The notes below the pieces were generated by a model. It had not been told where the DNA came from. It searched no databases and saw nothing but the letters and a program-made list of their open reading frames with translations. A program made the translations under genes and the position numbers. A stretch of DNA of 10,484 nucleotides. Origin: Lysobacteraceae bacterium UBA6001. GTDB lineage: Bacteria > Pseudomonadota > Gammaproteobacteria > Xanthomonadales > Xanthomonadaceae. How positions within the stretch are numbered: position 1 is the stretch's first letter; the number at the start of each line of letters is the position of its first letter. Below, piece after piece: positions 5,430 through 10,484 of this stretch. Where the stretch lies: the NCBI GenBank assembly GCA_002429615.1, contig DJAN01000234.1, forward strand, positions 1 through 10,484, given 5' to 3'.

Positions 5430-6689
5430 TCAGCGGGCGGCGGCCGGGGTGCGCAACGCCGGCAGCAGTGTCGCCGCATTGCCGTCGTTCGGCGCGGCGG
5501 TGATGCCGAGCAGATGCGCGAGCAGCGGGTAGACGTCGACGTTGTCGAACGGCGGCAGGGTCTTGCCGGCGACGAAGCTCGGCCCGCGCGCGATGAACAC
5601 CGCACGCATCGACGGCAGCGCCGGGTCGAAGCCATGCGAACCGCGGACATGGCCGGCATGGCGCGCTTCGACCTCGTCGGCAGGCAGCGCGTCCCAGCCC
5701 TCATGCATCTGGCAGATGATCGGCGGCACGCGTGGATGCGCCCCGTACTGCCAGCGTGCCGGCAGTTCGCCACGGCGCCAGCAGTCGTACTCGGCATGCG
5801 CGCCAAGCAGGCGCTTCTCCGCCGCGGCTTGCTTGCCCGGCAGCGGCGCGATGCCGACCGACTGGCCGATCGACACGACCTTGGCTTCGTCCATCGGCAC
5901 CATGTCCTCCACCGCCACGACCTGCTGCGGCGGCACGGTGGCCATGCCGTGGTCGGAGACCACGACGATGTCGGTATGGTCCAGGCGATGGTCGCGGCGC
6001 AGGCGCGATACCAGCCCGCCGATCGCCTTGTCCACGCTCACCATCGCCGCCCGGTATTCGGGCGATTGCGGGCCGTGGTCGTGCCCGGCCTTGTCGACCT
6101 GGTCGAAGTACAGCGTGACCAGCGCCAGCGGCTGCTGCCGATCCTCCAGCCAGTCGCCGACCTGCTGTGCGCGCTGCGCCGGCGGCACATGCGCGTCGTA
6201 TTTCATCCAGTGCGTCGGGCGCACGCCGTCGATGGCGGCTTCGCTGCCCGGCCACGACCAGGTCGCCGCATGCAGGCCGGCCTTCTCCGCCCCCACCCAG
6301 ACCGGCTCGCCGCCCCACCAGCGGCTGTCGCCCACCGCGTCGGCCTGGCTGACCTTGAAGCCGCCGAGCTCGGCATCGTCCATGCTGTTGTGCACGATGC
6401 CGTGGTGATCCGGGCGCAGGCCGGTGACCAGCGTGTAGTGGTTGGGGAACGTCAGCGCCGGATACGAGGGATTCATCCATTGCGCGCGCACACCCTGCGC
6501 GGCCAGCTGCGACAGATGTGGCGTGATGCCCCAGTCCAGCGCGTCGGCGCGCAGGCCGTCGATGGAGATCAGCAGCAGCTGCGGCCGGGCGCTGTCGGCC
6601 GGCGTCGAGGCGAGGGGAGCGGGAGAAGTGGAGCAGGCGGCCAGCGTCAGCGCCAGCAGCGCCGTGGGGGCGAAGGAGAGGCGGGTCAT
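5430..6689 (-). CDS. Nucleotide pyrophosphatase/phosphodiesterase (NPP), alkaline phosphatase superfamily lipoprotein
   Basis: A 419-residue two-zinc phosphodiesterase that would hydrolyse nucleotide or other phosphodiesters outside the cytoplasm. The N-terminus is a lipoprotein signal with lipobox LAAC (C19). The full metal and catalytic set is readable: D44 in ISIDGL, nucleophile T80 in ALTFPNH, N101, D199 and H203 in YFDQVDKAGHDHGP, D246-H247 in VVSDHGM, and H352 in GSHGF. These match D54, T90, D210, H214, D257, H258 and H363 of the structurally studied Xanthomonas NPP with a constant offset of 10 to 11, so the enzyme should be active. The ATG at 6689 was chosen because the signal peptide begins there. 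A TAGAAT word 6 bases upstream suggests a leaderless mRNA. The ClC gene follows after 34 bases. The natural substrate is unknown; a related phosphodiester or phosphonate specificity is possible. Confidence 0.93.
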   Translation of the reverse strand: MTRLSFAPTALLALTLAACSTSPAPLASTPADSARPQLLLISIDGLRADALDWGITPHLSQLAAQGVRAQWMNPSYPALTFPNHYTLVTGLRPDHHGIVHNSMDDAELGGFKVSQADAVGDSRWWGGEPVWVGAEKAGLHAATWSWPGSEAAIDGVRPTHWMKYDAHVPPAQRAQQVGDWLEDRQQPLALVTLYFDQVDKAGHDHGPQSPEYRAAMVSVDKAIGGLVSRLRRDHRLDHTDIVVVSDHGMATVPPQQVVAVEDMVPMDEAKVVSIGQSVGIAPLPGKQAAAEKRLLGAHAEYDCWRRGELPARWQYGAHPRVPPIICQMHEGWDALPADEVEARHAGHVRGSHGFDPALPSMRAVFIARGPSFVAGKTLPPFDNVDVYPLLAHLLGITAAPNDGNAATLLPALRTPAAAR

Positions 6690-6695
6690 CCGCTC

Positions 6696-6723
6696 ATTCT
6701 AGGCCGGGACGATGACGTGTCGG
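6696..6723 (-). promoter_or_regulatory. Candidate promoter of the NPP gene (leaderless layout)
   Basis: On the minus strand CCGACA (6718-6723), a 16-base spacer and TAGAAT (6696-6701) are followed by 6 bases and the ATG at 6689. CCGACA agrees with TTGACA at four of six bases and TAGAAT with TATAAT at five of six. Transcription would start at the A of the start codon. Confidence 0.45.
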
Positions 6724-6729
6724 CGACAC
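6717..6729. other. Short inverted repeat downstream of the Ogt-like gene
   Basis: GTGTC (6717-6721) and GACAC (6725-6729) are separated by three bases and lie about 20 bases after the Ogt stop codon. There is no T-run, so it is at best a weak terminator. It overlaps the proposed -35 of the NPP gene and could equally be an operator half-site pair. Confidence 0.25.
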
Positions 6730-6747
6730 AATCTGGCGGTTGGCCGC

Positions 6748-7272
6748 TCAGGCCGCGAACAGATCCGCCGCATGCATCGTCGCCACCGCCGGCGCGCCTT
6801 CCAGCCGCAGCAGCGCCAGCTTGGTCGGCAGGCCGCCGCCGAAACCGGTCAGCGAGCCGTCGGCGCCGATCACGCGATGGCAGGGCAGCACGATCGGCAA
6901 CGGATTGCGCCCGTTCGCCGCGCCCACCGCGCGCATCGCGCTCGGCTTGCCGATCCGCGCGGCGAGCTGTGCATACGTCCAGGTCTCGCCGAACGGAATC
7001 TGCGCCAGCGTCTGCCAGACCTCGCACTGGAACGCGGTGCCCCGCGGACACAGCGGCAGGTCGAACGTGGTGCGCTTGCCTGCCAGGTAGTCCAGCAGCT
7101 GCGCGCGTGCCGCTACCAGCAGCGGGAAGTCGGGTGCCATCTGCCAGTCCGCGCGGCCGCGTGCGTCATGGCGGTTCTCGGCGAACAGGATGTGGCGCAC
7201 GCCATGCGCGTCGGCGGCGACGGTGAGCGGGCCGATCGGGCTGTCGAAGCGGTCGTGGTAGATCGGGTTCAT
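6748..7272 (-). CDS. ogt: Methylated-DNA--protein-cysteine methyltransferase (O6-alkylguanine repair)
   Basis: A 174-residue suicide repair protein that moves an alkyl group from O6-alkylguanine in DNA to its own cysteine. The acceptor motif PCHRV is present (about residues 124-128), preceded by the family motif [15 protein letters not shown] and followed by GFGGGL. The N-terminal part ([16 protein letters not shown]) is the usual Ogt/MGMT ribonuclease-like domain. The short C-terminal tail is typical. The ATG at 7272 was chosen because its first bases overlap the stop codon of the upstream Ada-AlkA gene as ATGA, implying translational coupling; the longer open frame upstream is antisense-like shadow inside that gene. 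Paired with an Ada protein lacking this activity, it completes the adaptive-response set. Confidence 0.95.
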   Translation of the reverse strand: MNPIYHDRFDSPIGPLTVAADAHGVRHILFAENRHDARGRADWQMAPDFPLLVAARAQLLDYLAGKRTTFDLPLCPRGTAFQCEVWQTLAQIPFGETWTYAQLAARIGKPSAMRAVGAANGRNPLPIVLPCHRVIGADGSLTGFGGGLPTKLALLRLEGAPAVATMHAADLFAA

Positions 7273-8741
7273 GCGGCTTGCTCCTTCTTCATGTCGTCGG
7301 CCAGGTGCCATAGCTGCAGCACGGCGTAGCTGCGCCAGGGGCGCCATGCCTGCGAACGCGCTTCGGTCTGGCGTTCGGTCAGGCGTGCGGGCGCGCCGAG
7401 TACCTGTTGCAGGATCAGGTCGCCGGCGGGGAACGCGTCGGGGAGTCCGAGCGCGCGCATCGCGATGTAGTGCGCCGTCCAGCGGCCGATGCCGGGCAGG
7501 GCGGTGCATTGCGCGACGAAGTCGTCCAGGCGCTGGCCGGCGCCGAAGTGCAGGCGTCCGTCCAGCGTGGCCGTTGCCAGGGCGCGCAGCGTGGCGGCAC
7601 GGCTGCGCGGCAGGCCCAGGGTTTCCAGCGGCGCATCATGCAGTTGTTGCGGCGTGGGGAATACGCGGTCGAGCCCGGCGGGCATGCCGTCGCGGTGGCC
7701 GCCATGGCGCTCCACCAGCCGCGCGGCCAGCGTGGTGGCGCCGGCGACGCTGACCTGCTGGCCGAGGATCGCGCGCACCGCGGTCTCGAAGCCGTCCCAG
7801 CCGCCGGGCACGCGCAGGCCGGGGCGGCGCGCGATTGCCGTGGCCAATAGCGGGTCGTGCGACAGCGTGGCGTGCACCGCCTGCAGGTCGGCATCCAGGT
7901 CGAACAGGCGACGCACGCGGCGGACGATGCCGGGGATCGCGCGCGGATCGGTCTGGCCGATCCGCAACAGCAGCTCCGGCTTCTGCGTGGCGGCATGCAC
8001 ATGCACCAGCGTGGACGCATCGGGCGGCCCGATCACGCGGGTATAGCCGTCCTCGTCGATGCGCTCCAGGCCGGGAATCGCACGGCGGCGCAGGAAGCCG
8101 AGCAAGCCCGCGAAGTCCAGCGGAGGCCGGTAGGCCAGGCGCAGCACCAGCTCGCCGCCGGCCACTTCCTCGCGCTGGCGACGCAGCGCGCTCGGCGGCA
8201 TGCCGCAACCTTCCAGGAACGCGGCATTGAAGCGCCGCAGGCTGTTGAATCCGGCGGCCAATGCGACCTGGGTGACCGGCAACGCGGTTTCGGTGAGCAG
8301 CTGCTTGGCCAGCAGCAGCCGGCGCGTGGCATGCACCTGTGCCGGCGTGGCGCCGAGCTGCTGCAGGAAGCGTCGCTGCAACTGGCGCGCGCCCAGGCCG
8401 ACCTGCCCGGCCAACGCCTCGACACTCTCTTCCTGCAACGTGCCTTCGCCGATCAGCGCGAGCGCGCGCTGCACTGCTTCGTCGCCAGGCGGCTGCTGCG
8501 CCTGCGGCGACAATTCCGGCCGGCAGCGCAGGCACGGCCGATAGCCGGCCGCGCTCGCCGCCGCCGCGCTCGCGTAATAGGTGACGTTGCGCGGCTTCGG
8601 CGCCGGCGCAGGGCACACCGGCCGGCAGTAGATGCCGGTGCTGCGCACCGCGGTGAAGAACACGCCATCGAAACGCGCGTCGCGGGCCAGGCGCGCGCGC
8701 TCGCAGATTTCGTGATCGGGCAGGGACGGAAGCGAGGACAT
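7269..8741 (-). CDS. Ada-AlkA fusion: methyl-phosphotriester sensor/AraC regulator joined to 3-methyladenine DNA glycosylase
   Basis: A 490-residue protein with regulator and repair enzyme in one chain. Residues 1-75 are the Ada zinc domain with four cysteine ligands C39, C43, C70 and C73; C39 matches the methyl-accepting C38 of E. coli Ada. Residues about 85-190 are an AraC-type helix-turn-helix domain ([20 protein letters not shown]). About 198-310 is the AlkA N-terminal domain, and 315-480 the HhH-GPD glycosylase, with LPGIGRWTA (415-423) and catalytic aspartate D441 in FPAGD. Methylation of C39 should switch it to an activator, probably of its own operon, while the glycosylase removes alkylated bases. 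It lacks the O6-methylguanine domain of E. coli Ada; the overlapping downstream ogt-like gene supplies it. The ATG at 8741 fits the normal Ada N-terminus; the much longer open frame upstream lies antisense to the lipoprotein gene. Confidence 0.95.
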   Translation of the reverse strand: MSSLPSLPDHEICERARLARDARFDGVFFTAVRSTGIYCRPVCPAPAPKPRNVTYYASAAAASAAGYRPCLRCRPELSPQAQQPPGDEAVQRALALIGEGTLQEESVEALAGQVGLGARQLQRRFLQQLGATPAQVHATRRLLLAKQLLTETALPVTQVALAAGFNSLRRFNAAFLEGCGMPPSALRRQREEVAGGELVLRLAYRPPLDFAGLLGFLRRRAIPGLERIDEDGYTRVIGPPDASTLVHVHAATQKPELLLRIGQTDPRAIPGIVRRVRRLFDLDADLQAVHATLSHDPLLATAIARRPGLRVPGGWDGFETAVRAILGQQVSVAGATTLAARLVERHGGHRDGMPAGLDRVFPTPQQLHDAPLETLGLPRSRAATLRALATATLDGRLHFGAGQRLDDFVAQCTALPGIGRWTAHYIAMRALGLPDAFPAGDLILQQVLGAPARLTERQTEARSQAWRPWRSYAVLQLWHLADDMKKEQAA

Positions 8742-8748
8742 GGGACGC

Positions 8749-8754
8749 AGTCTA
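8749..8754 (-). promoter_or_regulatory. Candidate -10 element of the ada-alkA/ogt operon (leaderless layout)
   Basis: On the minus strand TAGACT is followed by 7 bases and the ATG at 8741, so transcription would start about one base before the start codon. No recognisable -35 is seen 16 to 18 bases upstream, which would fit a promoter that needs an activator such as methylated Ada. I do not see a clear E. coli-type Ada box. Confidence 0.4.
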
Positions 8755-8876
8755 GACCCGCCCGGCAGCGACGACTGGCCGTTTTCGGACAGGTATGTGG
8801 ACGCATGGCCGGACCCGCGTGGGCGACGGGTTGGGGGCGGTTCATGCCGGAGGTCGGAACGCGCGCCGGTTCGGCC

Positions 8877-8882
8877 TAGACT
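8877..8882 (+). promoter_or_regulatory. Candidate -10 element of the ClpP-like lipoprotein gene
   Basis: TAGACT, the same word as upstream of ada-alkA on the other strand, lies 33 bases before the ATG at 8916, giving a predicted leader of about 26 bases. No good -35 is visible. The two -10 words lie about 125 bases apart in the divergent 174-base intergenic region, which otherwise shows nothing I can name. Confidence 0.35.
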
Positions 8883-8915
8883 GAATGCCTTCCCACGTCG
8901 CGCCCCCGCCTCGCC

Positions 8916-10013
8916 ATGCCCAAGCTGTCCTGGTTGCTCGCCTGTTGCCTGTTGTTGTCCGCCTGCGGTGGACAGCCGCCCGGCACGACCAGCGCGGAAG
9001 CCGGCCCGATGCAGCGTTCGGCCAACGATGGCGACCACCTGGTGTCGATCGACAGCGCCGAGGCGCCGCCGGTGGCGTCGGTTCCCGCCAAGCCGGTGCG
9101 CGAGGATCCCAACGCGCCGTGGCCCGAGGCCAAGCTCGGCCTCGGCCAGGCTTTCATCAGCTGCGCGACCGACTACACCGCCGAGCAGGGCGACGGCGCG
9201 GCGCTCGCCGCGCTGGATCGCGATAGCGTGCGCACCGCGCTGTGGCCGTGCCGCGACACCGGCCTGCTGCGCGTGCGCTACCAGGGCAAGATCGATGCCG
9301 GGTTCGCCGAGCTGGCGTGGCGCCTGGCCGCGGTCGCCGACGAGCTCGACCTGCACCGGCGCATCCTCGATCTCGATTCCAGTGGCGGCCAGGTCGAAGC
9401 GGCGATCCGTGCCGGCGATGCGATTGGCGAAGCGAACTGGACGATCTGGGTACGCGAAGGTTCCATCTGCCACAGCGCCTGCGTGTTCGTGCTCGCTGCC
9501 GGCGACAACCGCCTGATCGCCGGCAAGGTCGGCATCCACCGCATGATGCGGATCAGCTCCAAGGCGACCTCGCGCGCGGAACTCAACCGCGAACTGCACG
9601 AGGTCTACGGCAACGTGAAGGATTACCTGGAGCGCAACGGCGTGGCCGTGGCCGCCGCCGACCTGATGATGACCGTGCCCAACCGCAGCCTGCGCCTGCT
9701 CACGCCCGATGAGCTGAAGGAATACGGGTTGGACGGCACCAATGCGGTACAGGACGACCTCGAGCGCATCCGCCAGATGCGCAAGTGCGGCGACGACTTC
9801 GTGCGGCGCAAGGATGCGTTCCTGGTGGCCTTCGACCAGTCGTGCAAGCCGGTGGGCGCCGACCTGGAAGCGGTCAACGCCTGCGGCCAGTCGCTCAAGC
9901 AGCGCTACGGCTTCCCGGACGAACGCTGCCCGGACGAAAGCCCGCTGGCCGAGAACGACGCCGCCGCGCTGGAGCCGCCGGCGCCGCGTCCGGACGTTAC
10001 CGCCGGGCTGTGA
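8916..10013 (+). CDS. Lipoprotein with ClpP/SppA-like serine hydrolase domain (COG3904-type), function unknown
   Basis: A 365-residue predicted lipoprotein: residues 1-17 are a signal with lipobox LSAC (C17) followed by GG, then a linker rich in alanine and proline to about 70. The middle (about 115-215) reads like a ClpP/crotonase-fold domain as in the periplasmic COG3904 group: LDLDSSGGQVEAAIRAGDAI (strand, glycine turn, helix), ICHSACVFVLA with candidate nucleophile S187, and KVGIHRM with candidate catalytic H208. The acid residue cannot be placed. Eight cysteines follow the lipobox (C83, C112, C185, C189, C291, C310, C323, C338), an even number that would suit disulfides in the periplasm; two flank S187. 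The C-terminal part (270-365) has no feature I recognise and ends in an Ala/Pro tail. The start at 8916 is fixed by the signal peptide; no strong Shine-Dalgarno is present. Protease activity is an inference from motifs. Confidence 0.72.
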   Translation: MPKLSWLLACCLLLSACGGQPPGTTSAEAGPMQRSANDGDHLVSIDSAEAPPVASVPAKPVREDPNAPWPEAKLGLGQAFISCATDYTAEQGDGAALAALDRDSVRTALWPCRDTGLLRVRYQGKIDAGFAELAWRLAAVADELDLHRRILDLDSSGGQVEAAIRAGDAIGEANWTIWVREGSICHSACVFVLAAGDNRLIAGKVGIHRMMRISSKATSRAELNRELHEVYGNVKDYLERNGVAVAAADLMMTVPNRSLRLLTPDELKEYGLDGTNAVQDDLERIRQMRKCGDDFVRRKDAFLVAFDQSCKPVGADLEAVNACGQSLKQRYGFPDERCPDESPLAENDAAALEPPAPRPDVTAGL

Positions 10014-10020
10014 GCGGCTT

Positions 10021-10041
10021 CACGCCGGCCGCACCGGCGTG
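10021..10041 (+). other. Stem-loop between the lipoprotein and small membrane-protein genes
   Basis: CACGCCGG (10021-10028) pairs perfectly with CCGGCGTG (10034-10041) around a five-base loop. It begins 7 bases after the lipoprotein stop codon. No T-run follows, so it may only stabilise the 3' end of the first reading frame or reduce read-through into the next gene. Confidence 0.4.
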
Positions 10042-10074
10042 GCTGGATATTTCCCGCACGACGAGGAGGGCGTC

Positions 10075-10320
10075 ATGCTGGGAAAGACCCGCGGCATCAT
10101 CCGTGCCTATCTGCCACCCGTGCTGTGGGTGATCGGCGGCTTCCTGCTCGCCGAGCTGCTGCGCTGGGCCGCGGTCGGCACCACCTGGTACTGGCTGGCC
10201 ACGCTGGCGAGCTGGCTCAGCCTGGCGATCCTGCTGGCGGCGATCGCGCGCGCCTTCTGGGTGAGCTGGCGGCTCTGGCGCAGCCATGCCGGGGTGCCTG
10301 CAACGAGTGAGAAATCGTGA
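10075..10320 (+). CDS. Small two-helix membrane protein, unknown function
   Basis: An 81-residue protein I do not recognise. Hydrophobic helices lie near residues 13-33 and 37-62, joined by a very short turn, so it should be a helical hairpin. The N-terminus (MLGKTRGIIR) and the segment after helix 2 (WRLWRSH) are basic, which puts both ends in the cytoplasm. Tryptophans are numerous at the membrane edges. GAGGAGG (10063-10069) is a near-perfect Shine-Dalgarno 5 bases before ATG 10075 and fixes the start. The gene follows the ClpP-like lipoprotein after 61 bases on the same strand, so the two may share a transcript. Paralogy to the membrane protein at 743 is not apparent. Confidence 0.7.
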   Translation: MLGKTRGIIRAYLPPVLWVIGGFLLAELLRWAAVGTTWYWLATLASWLSLAILLAAIARAFWVSWRLWRSHAGVPATSEKS

Positions 10321-10343
10321 ATGCCACGCGCAAGGGGCTGGCG

Positions 10344-10349
10344 TAGACT
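10344..10349 (+). promoter_or_regulatory. Candidate -10 element for the gene at 10389
   Basis: TAGACT lies 39 bases before the ATG at 10389 and would give a leader of about 33 bases carrying the Shine-Dalgarno AAGGAAAG (10374-10380). No convincing -35 is seen. It is the third copy of this word in front of a gene in the last 1.7 kb. Confidence 0.35.
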
Positions 10350-10388
10350 CCTCCGCGCCAATCGCGGCGCCTCAAGGAAAGAACCGCC

Positions 10389-10484
10389 ATGCGTCATGCC
10401 CGCCTTGTGATGTCTTTGGTCCTGGCCGCCGCGCCGCTGCCGGCGCTGGCCCAGCAGCCGGCCGCCCCCCGTCCGGCCACCCCC
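10389..10484 (+). CDS. Secreted or periplasmic protein, partial (N-terminus only)
   Basis: Only 32 codons are in the window. They encode a classical signal peptide: basic start MRHARL, hydrophobic core about residues 7-19, and an ALA cleavage site after residue 21, followed by QQPAAPRPATP, a proline-rich mature start. The Shine-Dalgarno AAGGAAAG lies 8 bases upstream of the ATG, which supports the start. The mature protein lies beyond the right edge and cannot be identified. Confidence 0.7.
   Translation, partial: MRHARLVMSLVLAAAPLPALAQQPAAPRPATP

Noticed and set aside
4752..7226. Long plus-strand open frame (824 codons) opposite ClC, NPP and Ogt
   Set aside because: It lies antisense to three genes with intact catalytic motifs, and the product is Arg/Pro/Ala-rich with no domain.
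8742..8915. E. coli-type Ada box in the divergent promoter region
   Set aside because: I found no AAT-N6-GCAA-like site there in the expected place; calling one would rest on very short partial matches.
8742..9599. Upstream extension of the Ada-AlkA frame to 9599
   Set aside because: The extension lies antisense to the ClpP-like lipoprotein gene and precedes a normal Ada N-terminus; a -10-like word sits just before the ATG at 8741.

Overview
The window is about 10.5 kb of very GC-rich (by eye roughly 70%), densely coded bacterial chromosome. It most resembles the family Xanthomonadaceae (Lysobacter, Luteimonas, Stenotrophomonas or Xanthomonas relatives). The grounds are strong G/C preference at third codon positions, a ribosomal protein THX gene, a nucleotide pyrophosphatase whose catalytic residues align with the Xanthomonas NPP enzyme, a MerC-like protein next to a TonB receptor, and a fused Ada-AlkA protein. 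The genus cannot be fixed from the sequence. I see no tRNA, rRNA, CRISPR array, insertion sequence, integrase or prophage gene, and no gene-free stretch over 300 bases.

Layout from left to right: (1) an MFS transporter on the minus strand, cut by the left edge, divergent from a small two-helix membrane protein at 743-1042. (2) A metal-uptake module: a ZnuD-like TonB-dependent outer-membrane receptor (minus, 1103-3163) and a MerC-family inner-membrane protein (plus, 3318-3731). They diverge from a 154-base region holding two AT-rich, Zur-box-like imperfect palindromes exactly 100 bases apart. (3) Ribosomal protein THX with an Ala/Lys tail (3844-4026), ending at a strong bidirectional terminator shared with the convergent ClC gene. 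(4) A minus-strand pair, a nucleotide pyrophosphatase/phosphodiesterase lipoprotein followed by a ClC-type chloride/proton antiporter. (5) A minus-strand alkylation-repair operon, Ada-AlkA fusion followed by Ogt with a 4-base overlap. (6) Divergent from it, a lipoprotein with a ClpP/SppA-like serine-hydrolase domain, a small two-helix membrane protein, and the start of a secreted protein cut by the right edge.

How the parts work together: the receptor would bring zinc across the outer membrane and the MerC-like protein could act at the inner membrane, both probably repressed by Zur when zinc is ample (the regulator gene is not in the window). In the repair operon, Ada senses methyl phosphotriesters through its zinc-cysteine domain and also excises alkylated bases, while Ogt supplies the O6-alkylguanine repair that this Ada lacks.

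The most notable non-coding signal is a repeated promoter layout. Three minus-strand genes (MFS, NPP, Ada-AlkA) have a TANNNT -10-like word 6 to 7 bases before the ATG, which predicts leaderless mRNAs. Other genes here (THX, both small membrane proteins, the right-edge gene) have clear Shine-Dalgarno sequences. I found no convincing wholly new system; the best candidates are the Zur-like MerC/TonB-receptor module and the leaderless-promoter pattern.
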